Below the pieces are notes generated by a model. The model did not search any database, was not told the origin of the DNA, and saw only the letters and a program-made list of their open reading frames with translations. Source: DATNBT01 sp964579765 (GTDB lineage: Bacteria > Acidobacteriota > Vicinamibacteria > Vicinamibacterales > CAVVIG01). Taken from it: 12,507 nt of DNA. Below, in pieces: positions 6,143 to 12,507 of the stretch. Location of the stretch: positions 1-12,507 of the forward strand of contig CAZOIK010000323.1 in NCBI GenBank assembly GCA_964579765.1, given 5' to 3'. The first letter of the stretch is position 1; each line of letters begins with the position of its first letter. Made by a program: the position numbers and the translations under genes.

Positions 6143-7159
6143 GTGGACACTCTGGAATCGGCAGACGACGTCGCACTCGCAGACAGGATGAACGCCGGCC
6201 GCAAGGCGATCATCACGGAGCTGAAGAAGAAGATCGTCGGACAGGACGAGGTCGTGGAGCTGGTGCTGCTGACGCTGTTCGTCGGCGGCAACAGCCTCAT
6301 CGTCGGCGTGCCCGGCCTGGCGAAGACGCTGCTCATTGCGACGCTGGCGCAGGTGCTGGAGCTCAAGTTCAACCGCATCCAGTTCACGCCGGATCTCATG
6401 CCGAGCGACATCACCGGCACCGACATCATCCAGGAGGAGCCCGGCAGCGGCCGGCGCCAGATGGTGTTTGCGCCCGGCCCGATCTTCGCGAACATCGTCC
6501 TCGCCGACGAAATCAACCGCACGCCGCCCAAGACGCAGGCCGCGCTGCTCGAGGCGATGCAGGAACACCGCGTCACGATCCAGGGCCGCACCTACACGCT
6601 CGACGAGCCGTTCTTCGTCTTCGCGACGCAGAACCCGATCGAGCTCGAAGGCACGTACCCGCTGCCGGAAGCCCAGCTCGACCGCTTCATGTTCCACATC
6701 GTCATCGAGCATCCGCCGGAAGACGAGGAGTTCGACGTCGTGCGGACGACGACGGCGATTCAGAACCCCGTGTTCAACCGGCCCGTGACCGGGCCCGATC
6801 TGATTGCGTTTCAGCGGCTCGTGCGGCGCGTGCCCGTGGCGGAGCCCGTGATGCGCTATGCGCTGCGGCTCGTGCGGACCAGCCGGCCCAAGGCGACCGA
6901 CGCGCCGGACATCGTGAAGAAGTACGCCGCGTTCGGCGCCAGCGTCCGCGCGGCGCAGAACCTGGTGCTCGGCGCCAAGGCGCGCGCGCTCGTGCACGGA
7001 CGCTATCACGTGAGCTTCGACGACATCCGCGCGATGGCCCACCCGGTGCTGCGGCACCGCGTGCTGACCAACTTCCGCGCCGAGTCGGAAGGCATCACGA
7101 CGGATCAGATCGTGGACGAATTGCTGAACGCGGTGGCCGTCCCGGCGTCGGGGATGTGA
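6143..7159 (+). CDS. MoxR-family AAA+ ATPase
   Basis: A cytoplasmic ATPase of the MoxR class, which works with VWA-domain partners as a chaperone-like module. From the GTG at 6143 the product has 338 residues, typical for the family. Visible motifs are KIVGQDEVVELVL before the ATPase core, Walker A GVPGLAKT at 55-62, Walker B IVLADE at 118-123 followed by INRTPPKTQAALLEAMQE, sensor 1 ATQNP at 161-165, and LPEAQLDRF with the presumed arginine finger R181. A helical lid with the sensor-2 type region (FGASVRAAQNL) follows. The GTG is chosen because of the GGGAGG upstream; an in-frame ATG at 6119 would add eight residues but lies inside a hairpin. The DUF58 gene comes next after 110 bp, the classical MoxR partner order. 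Confidence 0.95.
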   Translation: MDTLESADDVALADRMNAGRKAIITELKKKIVGQDEVVELVLLTLFVGGNSLIVGVPGLAKTLLIATLAQVLELKFNRIQFTPDLMPSDITGTDIIQEEPGSGRRQMVFAPGPIFANIVLADEINRTPPKTQAALLEAMQEHRVTIQGRTYTLDEPFFVFATQNPIELEGTYPLPEAQLDRFMFHIVIEHPPEDEEFDVVRTTTAIQNPVFNRPVTGPDLIAFQRLVRRVPVAEPVMRYALRLVRTSRPKATDAPDIVKKYAAFGASVRAAQNLVLGAKARALVHGRYHVSFDDIRAMAHPVLRHRVLTNFRAESEGITTDQIVDELLNAVAVPASGM

Positions 7160-7162
7160 ACT

Positions 7163-7262
7163 GGAATCGGGACATTTGGTGATTGGGTGATTGGGTGATT
7201 GGGTGATCGATTTGGCGATCGACATCACGCAATCACCAGATCGCCAAATGCCCCAATCTCAT
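7163..7262. repeat. Imperfect long hairpin with GGTGATTG tandem octamers
   Basis: Almost the whole spacer between the MoxR and DUF58 genes can fold on itself. GGGACATTTGGTGATT (from 7169) is near-complementary to the stretch ending at about 7254; 20 of 24 positions match when the outer arms are compared. Inside, GTGATCGAT (7203-7211 region) pairs with ATCGACATCAC around a TTGGCG loop. The left side contains four tandem octamers at 7178-7209: GGTGATTG three times, then GGTGATCG. This is the same octamer family as in the inverted repeat at 6071-6121. No T-tract follows. Confidence 0.8.
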
Positions 7263-7269
7263 TGACGTT

Positions 7270-8193
7270 ATGCAGCAACACTCAGCCGACGCCACCGTGA
7301 TGCCGGGGGCGCGGTTCGTCGATCCGAAGATCCTTGCGCGGATCGGCAACCTCGAGCTCCTCGCGCGGACCGTGGTGGACGGCTTCATCAACGGCCTGCA
7401 CCGCGCGCCGTACTTCGGCGCCTCGGTCGATTTCGCCGAGCACCGCGGTTACGTCGCCGGCGACGACATCCGCCGCGTGGACTGGCGGCTGTACGCGCGC
7501 ACCGACCGCTACTACATCAAACAGTACGAGGCCGACACGAACGCGAACTTCTCGGTCGTCCTCGACATCTCCAAGTCGATGAGCTTCGCGAGCAAAGGCG
7601 TGACCAAGCTCGAGTACGCGTGCTATCTCGGCGCGTGCCTCGCCTATCTGGCGCAGCGGCAGCGCGACCGCGTCGGCTGCATCACCTTCGACAGCGACAT
7701 CGTCAGCTACGTGCCGCCGTCGGCGAAGCACTTCAACGTCGTGCTGCACACGCTCGACCGCGCGAAGGCCGAGCGGCGCGGCGAGATGACCGGGCCGCTC
7801 ACGCGGATGGCCGAGCACTTCAAGCGCCGCAGCCTGATCGTGCTCATCTCGGACTTCTACGAAGACCCGTCGGCGGTGCTCGAAGCGATCAAGCCGCTGC
7901 ACTTCCTCGGCAACGACCTGATCGCGTTCCACGTGCTCGATCCGGCCGAAGTGGACTTCGGTTTCGAGAACGCGTCGAGCTTTCAGGATCTCGAGACCGG
8001 CGAGCAGATTCCGGTGGTGCCCGAGTCGTTCCGCGACGAATACCGCCGGCTGATTCAGAGCCACATCGAGGCGCTGAAGACGAAGTTCGCCGAAGTGCGC
8101 ATCGACTACATGCTCGCGAACACGTCCGAACCTCTCGACCGCGCGCTGTTCAGCTATCTGTCGGCGCGCGAGAGAATGATGCGGGTGAGATGA
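7270..8193 (+). CDS. DUF58-domain protein (VWA-like MoxR partner)
   Basis: A 307-residue protein whose DUF58 signature is complete: GLHRAPYFGASVDFAEHRGY at 42-61, then GDDIRRVDWRLYARTDRYYI at 64-83 and KQYEAD. A VWA-like domain follows with metal-site residues D99, S101 and S103 in LDISKSMSF and D195 in VLISDFYED. No membrane segment or signal peptide is visible, so it probably acts on the cytoplasmic side with the MoxR ATPase, as DUF58 proteins commonly pair with MoxR. The ATG at 7270 has no clear Shine-Dalgarno sequence; an in-frame ATG at 7300 would remove ten poorly conserved residues and is also plausible, since RFVDPKILARIGNLEL follows it directly. The gene sits between two repeat-bearing spacers. 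Confidence 0.95.
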   Translation: MQQHSADATVMPGARFVDPKILARIGNLELLARTVVDGFINGLHRAPYFGASVDFAEHRGYVAGDDIRRVDWRLYARTDRYYIKQYEADTNANFSVVLDISKSMSFASKGVTKLEYACYLGACLAYLAQRQRDRVGCITFDSDIVSYVPPSAKHFNVVLHTLDRAKAERRGEMTGPLTRMAEHFKRRSLIVLISDFYEDPSAVLEAIKPLHFLGNDLIAFHVLDPAEVDFGFENASSFQDLETGEQIPVVPESFRDEYRRLIQSHIEALKTKFAEVRIDYMLANTSEPLDRALFSYLSARERMMRVR

Positions 8194-8205
8194 GGGGCGT
8201 CTCGT

Positions 8206-8229
8206 GTAGTGCAGGGCCTTCAGGCCTGC
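8206..8229 (+). repeat. GTAGTGC palindrome upstream of the BatA gene
   Basis: A copy of the same element found at the rph/rdgB junction, here in direct orientation: GTAGTGCAGGG, then a TTCA loop, then GGCCTGC, with one extra G bulged in the left stem. It occupies most of the 46-bp spacer and ends 10 bases before the ATG at 8240, where a ribosome binding site would be expected. The TAG at 8207-8209 is in frame with the downstream gene. Confidence 0.8.
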
Positions 8230-8239
8230 CGACATCCAT

Positions 8240-10288
8240 ATGGCATTTCTGACGCCGCTCTTTTTGATCGCCTCGGCCGCCATCGGCATTCCGATATTCG
8301 TGCACCTGATTCAGCGCGAGAAATCGCGCGTCGTCGAGTTCCCGTCGCTGATGTTCGTGCAGAAGATCCCGTATCAGTCGGTGCGGCGGCGGCGGATCCG
8401 GCACTGGGGGCTGCTGGCGATGCGGTGCGCGGCGCTGCTCCTGATCGTGATGGCGTTCGCGCGGCCGTTCCTCAGGCGCGAGGTCGCGGCCGCCGCGGCG
8501 CTCGGCGGCAGCCGCGAGGTCGTCATCCTGCTCGACCACTCGGCGAGCATGGGCTACGGCGATCACTGGCAGAACGCCAAGGCCGCCGCGCGCCGGGTCG
8601 TCGCCTCGCTCGGCCCGACCGACAAGGCGACGCTCGTCCTCTTCGACCGCAACGCCGAAGAGAGCATGCGCGCGACGTCCGACCGTCCGCGGCTCGACGC
8701 GGCGATCGACGCGGCGGCGGTGGACGCCGATTCGACGCGCTTCGGCCCGGCCTTGAAACTCGCCGAGAGCATCCTGCTGCGCTCGACGGCGCGGCGTCGC
8801 GAAGCCGTCCTCGTCAGCGATTTCCAGCGCGCCGGCTGGAGCGGCTCCGAGGACGTCCACTTCCCCGACGGCTACACGGTGACGCCGGTGTCGGTCGCCA
8901 CGCCGGACGCGCAAAACCTCGCCGTGCCGTCGGTGACGTTCTCGCGCCAGTCGTTTGCAAATGAAGAGCGCGTCACCGTCACGGCGGGTGTCGCCAACCG
9001 CGGCTCGATGCCCCAGGACGTGCCCGTCTCGCTCGACGTCGAAGGCCGGCCGATTCAGTCGCAGCAGGTGCACGTCGGCCCGCGCGCCGCCGCGTCGGTC
9101 ACCTTCACGCAGTTCACGCTCGACAAGCCGATCGTCAAAGGCACAGTACGCGCCGGCAACGACCAGCTGCCGGCCGACAACACGTTCCACTTCACGGTGT
9201 CGCCGGGCGCCCCCGTGTCGATCCTCGTCGTCGAGAGCCCCGATCGCGACTCGTCGCTCTACCTGACGAAGGCGCTCGGCGTGAGCACCGCGCCCGTCTT
9301 CCAGACCGACGTCATGCCGGTGACGCGGGTCTCGCCGAGCAACTTCGAGAAGCGCGCGGTCGTGGTCTTGAACGACGTCGCCTTTCCGCCGGCGGCGGCC
9401 AACGGCGCGCTCACGCAGTACGTCCGCCGCGGCGGCGGCCTGCTCATCGCGGCCGGCGAGCACACGACGTGGCCGCAGGGCGAGAAGGAGTTGCTGCCGG
9501 GAACGCTCGGCATGACGGTCGATCGGACGTCGGGCCGCGGCGCGACGCTCGGCTTCCTCGATCACGGCCACTTCATCTTCGAGATCTTCAAGGCGCCGCG
9601 CAGCGGCGACTTCTCCGCCGCGCAGATCTACAAGTACCGGCGCATCGACCCGGCGCCGGGCGACAAGGTGCTCGCGCGCTTCGACGACGGCGCGCCGGCG
9701 GCGATCGAGCGGAAGGTCGGCGCCGGCCGCGTGATCGTGTGGGCGTCGGCGCTCGACGCGTCGTACAGCGATCTGCCGCTCAAGCCGGTCTACCTGCCGC
9801 TCGTGCACCAGATCGTGAAGTACCTCGCGCAGTTCGAGACGCCGCACGAATGGCAGACCGTCGGCGCGGTGGTGGACGTGCAGTCGCTCACGAAGTCGCG
9901 CGCCAACTGGGTCGTCGTCACGCCGGCGGGCAAGCGCGTCGCGCAGAACGGGCCGCTCGAGCTCGACGAACAGGGCGTCTACGAAGTGCGTCCCGCGGCC
10001 GGCGGCGCGGGCAGCTTCGCGCCGCAGGCGATCGCCGTCAACATCGATCCGGCCGAGGAAGACTTGACGCCGATCGATCCCGCCGAGCTCGTCGCGGCGG
10101 TCACGGGCCATGCGAGCGCGACGCCCGCGTCGGCCCTGCCGACCGGCGCCGAAGCCGAGCAGATCGACATCAAGGACGCCGAACGCAGGCAGAGCTTCTG
10201 GTGGTACCTGCTGGTCGCCGGTTTGCTGCTCCTCGCCGCGGAAACCGTGGTGTCGAATCAGCTCTCGCACGGCGAAAAGTTCTTATAA
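8240..10288 (+). CDS. BatA-type VWA membrane protein
   Basis: The 682-residue product opens with the BatA N-terminal module: FLTPLFLIASAAIGIPIFVHL (first membrane segment), EFPSLMFVQKIPYQSVRRRR, and a second membrane segment near 57-76 ending in FARPFL. A VWA domain follows with an intact metal site: D99, S101 and S103 in LLDHSASMG, T166 in DSTRFG, D194 in VLVSDF. Beta-rich segments then lead to a GATase-like part with QYVRRGGGLLIAAGE at 393-407, and a C-terminal membrane segment (about 659-677). The central domain should face the periplasm. In Bacteroidetes the relatives are the Bat (aerotolerance) proteins that go with MoxR and DUF58; whether that role holds here is unknown. The ATG at 8240 has no Shine-Dalgarno sequence because a palindromic repeat lies there. 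Confidence 0.93.
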   Translation: MAFLTPLFLIASAAIGIPIFVHLIQREKSRVVEFPSLMFVQKIPYQSVRRRRIRHWGLLAMRCAALLLIVMAFARPFLRREVAAAAALGGSREVVILLDHSASMGYGDHWQNAKAAARRVVASLGPTDKATLVLFDRNAEESMRATSDRPRLDAAIDAAAVDADSTRFGPALKLAESILLRSTARRREAVLVSDFQRAGWSGSEDVHFPDGYTVTPVSVATPDAQNLAVPSVTFSRQSFANEERVTVTAGVANRGSMPQDVPVSLDVEGRPIQSQQVHVGPRAAASVTFTQFTLDKPIVKGTVRAGNDQLPADNTFHFTVSPGAPVSILVVESPDRDSSLYLTKALGVSTAPVFQTDVMPVTRVSPSNFEKRAVVVLNDVAFPPAAANGALTQYVRRGGGLLIAAGEHTTWPQGEKELLPGTLGMTVDRTSGRGATLGFLDHGHFIFEIFKAPRSGDFSAAQIYKYRRIDPAPGDKVLARFDDGAPAAIERKVGAGRVIVWASALDASYSDLPLKPVYLPLVHQIVKYLAQFETPHEWQTVGAVVDVQSLTKSRANWVVVTPAGKRVAQNGPLELDEQGVYEVRPAAGGAGSFAPQAIAVNIDPAEEDLTPIDPAELVAAVTGHASATPASALPTGAEAEQIDIKDAERRQSFWWYLLVAGLLLLAAETVVSNQLSHGEKFL

Positions 10289-10299
10289 ACTCTATACAT

Positions 10300-10322
10300 G
10301 TAGTGCAGGCCTTCAGGCCTGC
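10300..10322 (+). repeat. GTAGTGC palindrome upstream of the DUF4175-like gene
   Basis: GCAGGCCTTCAGGCCTGC at 10305-10322 is a perfect 7-bp stem with a TTCA loop, preceded by GTAGT. It is the cleanest copy of the family in the window and lies in the 51-bp spacer between the BatA and DUF4175-like genes. ATGTAG at 10298-10303 makes a start-stop pair in frame with the downstream gene. The similarity to the copy at 8206 continues a few bases beyond the palindrome (GGCATC here, GACATC there). Confidence 0.85.
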
Positions 10323-10339
10323 GGCATCTGGGGGCGCCG

Positions 10340-12507
10340 ATGGATCGTCGGGCTGAACTCCTCGCAGTCATTCGCTCGGTGCGCAACCGCTGGCGCCAGC
10401 GCCTCGCCATCCGCGGCGTGGTGCTCGTCATCGCCGGCACGCTGGTGGCGCTGTTCCTGTCGGCGTCGAGCCTGCAGGCGCTGCGCTTCTCGCCCGGCGC
10501 GATCATCGCGTTCCGCATCATCGCGTTCGCCGTCTTCGCCTCCCTCGCCTGGCTGTTCCTCGTCCTGCCGATGCGCCGACGCGTCACGGACACGCAGGTG
10601 GCGATGTACCTCGAGGAGCAGGATCCGACGCTGCAAGCGGCGATCCTGAGCGCGACCGAAGCGACCTCCGGGTCGATGATGTCGCAGGATCATTCGCAGG
10701 GGCTCGTGGACAAGCTGGTCGATCAGGCGATCGAGCAGTGCCGCCACGCGATGACGGGCCACCACGTCGATAAGCGCGCGGCGAAGCAGCACGCCCTGGT
10801 GCTCCTCGGCGTCGCGGCGGCGTCCCTGCTGCTCGTCATTCTCGGCCCCGCGTACCTGCGCCAGGGCCTGTCGGCGCTGCTCGTCGTCACGCGCGCCGCC
10901 TCGAAGTCGAGCCCGTACTCGATCGACGTCACGCCGCGCGACACGAAGATCCCGCGCGGATCCGATCAGCAGATCACGGCGCGCCTGGTCGGCTTCGCGT
11001 CGAAGGACGCGGCCGTGATGACGCGCAGCTCGCAGGGCGCGAACTTCGAGCGCATTCCGCTCGTCGCGGGCGCGAACCCGTCGGCGTTCGAGGGCATGCT
11101 CTTCCACCTCGACAAGAGCACCGAGTACTACGTCGAGTCGAACGGCGTGAAATCGCCGACCTATACGCTCAGCGTCCTCGACCTGCCGACCGTCGGCAAG
11201 CTGCAGCTCGAGTATCACTTCCCCGCGTACACGCACCTGCCCGTGCAGAAGATCGACGTCGGCGGCGACGTCGCCGCCATCAAGGGCACCGAGGTCTGGC
11301 TCACGGTGACGCCGACCATGGCGACGCCCTCGGGCAACATCGTCGTCAACGACGCGGCGGGCGGCGGGCTGACGAAGCAGGCCGACGGCACGCTCACGGG
11401 CAAGTTCACGATCAAGGACGAGGGCTTCTATCGCATCGCGCTCGCCGGGCCGCACGGCGAGCAGGTGGACGCGTCGCAGAAGTACACGATCGACGTCTTG
11501 AAGGATCAGCCGCCGGTCGTCAGCTTCGACAAGCCGGGCCGCGACACCAACGCGACGCCCGTCGAAGAAGTGTTCGCCGAAGCCAAAGCCAACGACGATT
11601 TCGGCATCAAGGAGCTGACGCTCTTCTACTCGGTCAACGGCGGCGCGGAAAAAACAGTGTCGCTCTTCAAGGGCGACAAGACGCTGCAGGAAGTACAGGC
11701 CGGCCACACGATCTATCTTGAAGAGCTGGACGTGAAGCCGGGCGACTTCGTCTCGTACTACGCGAAGGCAACCGACAACAACGGCGTTGACGGCCCGAAG
11801 ACGACGACGAGCGACATCTACTTCGTGAACGTGCGTCCGTTCAGGAAGGACTACAAGGCGGCGGCGTCGCAGGCCGGCGGCGGCGGGGGCGGCGGGGGCG
11901 GCGACGTCAACGCGCTCTCCGAGCAGCAGCGGCAGATCGTCGCCGCGACGTTCAACGTCGTCCGCGACAAAGACAAGTTGAGCAAGGACAAGTTCCGCGA
12001 GAACGTCGTGTTCCTCAATCTCGCGCAGGCGAAGCTGCGCGCGCAGGTGGACGAGCTCGTCGGCAAGATCCAGGCGCGCGTCGGCGACATCGATCCCGGG
12101 TTCAAGGCGATCGCCGAGGCGCTGCCGAAGGCGTCGGCGGAGATGAAGACGGCCGAGAGCGATCTGAAGGCGCAGCAGCCGAAAGAGGCGCTCACACCCG
12201 AGCAGAAGGCCCTCAAGCTCCTGCAGGACGCTGAAGAGAACTACGAGGTGCAGGTCCGGCAGGGCGGCGGCGGCGGTGGGGGCGGCGGCGGCAACCAGCT
12301 CTCCGACGATCTCGCGGACCTGTTCGAGCTCGAGCTCGACAAGCTCGCGAATCAGTACGAGATGCAGAAGCGCGCCGAGCAGCAGGGCAACGACCGCCAG
12401 GTGGACGAGCTCGCCGAGAAGCGGCCGGAGCTCGCGCGCCTCCAGCAGCAGGAGCACGCGCGCCAGCGCCGCGCGTCGGCCCGCCAGCAGCAGCACTCGG
12501 GCGGCGC
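10340..12507 (+). CDS. DUF4175-like membrane protein, 5' part (3' end outside window)
   Basis: This frame is open from the ATG at 10340 to the window end: 722 complete codons and no stop. GGGGG at 10330-10334, five bases before the ATG, is a plausible ribosome binding site. The layout is three membrane segments (about 26-45, 54-76 and 152-170), Ig-like beta domains between about 190 and 505, a Gly9 tract at 513-521, a charged helical region, a Gly10 tract at 642-651, and a Gln/Glu/Arg-rich coiled coil up to the cut. Large proteins of this design, often labelled DUF4175, follow BatA-type genes in Acidobacteria and related phyla. The big middle part should be periplasmic. It may span the envelope as a scaffold for the VWA proteins; this is inference. 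The family label is less certain than the gene itself. Confidence 0.88.
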   Translation, partial: MDRRAELLAVIRSVRNRWRQRLAIRGVVLVIAGTLVALFLSASSLQALRFSPGAIIAFRIIAFAVFASLAWLFLVLPMRRRVTDTQVAMYLEEQDPTLQAAILSATEATSGSMMSQDHSQGLVDKLVDQAIEQCRHAMTGHHVDKRAAKQHALVLLGVAAASLLLVILGPAYLRQGLSALLVVTRAASKSSPYSIDVTPRDTKIPRGSDQQITARLVGFASKDAAVMTRSSQGANFERIPLVAGANPSAFEGMLFHLDKSTEYYVESNGVKSPTYTLSVLDLPTVGKLQLEYHFPAYTHLPVQKIDVGGDVAAIKGTEVWLTVTPTMATPSGNIVVNDAAGGGLTKQADGTLTGKFTIKDEGFYRIALAGPHGEQVDASQKYTIDVLKDQPPVVSFDKPGRDTNATPVEEVFAEAKANDDFGIKELTLFYSVNGGAEKTVSLFKGDKTLQEVQAGHTIYLEELDVKPGDFVSYYAKATDNNGVDGPKTTTSDIYFVNVRPFRKDYKAAASQAGGGGGGGGGDVNALSEQQRQIVAATFNVVRDKDKLSKDKFRENVVFLNLAQAKLRAQVDELVGKIQARVGDIDPGFKAIAEALPKASAEMKTAESDLKAQQPKEALTPEQKALKLLQDAEENYEVQVRQGGGGGGGGGGNQLSDDLADLFELELDKLANQYEMQKRAEQQGNDRQVDELAEKRPELARLQQQEHARQRRASARQQQHSGG

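Noticed and set aside
7178..7209. CRISPR-like array
   Set aside because: The units are 8 bp and contiguous, with no spacers and no cas genes nearby.
1926..10288. MIDAS aspartate falling at residue 99 in all three VWA proteins
   Set aside because: The preceding regions are of different types (two membrane segments in two proteins, a DUF58 motif in the third) and the number depends on start choice; taken as coincidence.
1794..12496. Very long minus-strand open frames opposite the VWA/GATase gene (722 codons), the BatA gene (706) and the DUF4175-like gene (727)
   Set aside because: Their translations are Arg, Asp, Val and Leu-rich without domains, and each mirrors a plus-strand gene with clear family motifs. 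High GC at third codon positions removes stops from the antisense frame.

Overview
The window is a dense, very GC-rich stretch of bacterial chromosome. Ten protein genes fill almost all of it, with no RNA gene, phage, transposase or CRISPR array. Gene content, codon bias and the short palindromic and octamer repeats between genes suggest an Acidobacteriota (Vicinamibacteria-like) genome, possibly a soil or sediment one. That placement is inference, because no marker gene is present.

Left part (1-1925): the 3' end of a GerMN-domain protein, then rph (RNase PH), both on the plus strand, facing rdgB (XTP/dITP pyrophosphatase) on the minus strand. The convergent rph/rdgB junction is an inverted pair of one repeat, and each copy supplies the TAG stop codon of its neighbouring gene. 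rdgB and the next gene diverge from a 44-bp spacer that must hold both promoters.

Right part (1926-12507): seven plus-strand genes that read as one transcription unit. They are a VWA/GATase1-like membrane protein, a secreted caspase/legumain-fold protein without its catalytic cysteine, a secreted DUF4159 protein, a MoxR-type AAA+ ATPase, a DUF58 protein, a BatA-type VWA membrane protein, and a large DUF4175-like membrane protein cut by the window end. The first three overlap by 4 bp; the later junctions are 46-110 bp and each carries a hairpin-forming repeat. MoxR ATPases with VWA partners are thought to act as chaperone-like modules that assemble or activate envelope or metal-dependent complexes. 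Here the MoxR, DUF58 and BatA core is joined by four envelope proteins. Three proteins (VWA/GATase, DUF4159, BatA) share a GATase-like Gly-rich strand motif, and three (VWA/GATase, DUF58, BatA) keep an intact VWA metal site. The substrate of this module cannot be read from the sequence.

The most notable non-coding signal is the repeats at the junctions: a GTAGTGC palindrome (four copies), GGTGATT(T/G) octamers in two long hairpins, and a GCAGGAT(G/T) octamer array inside the 5' end of the DUF4159 gene.
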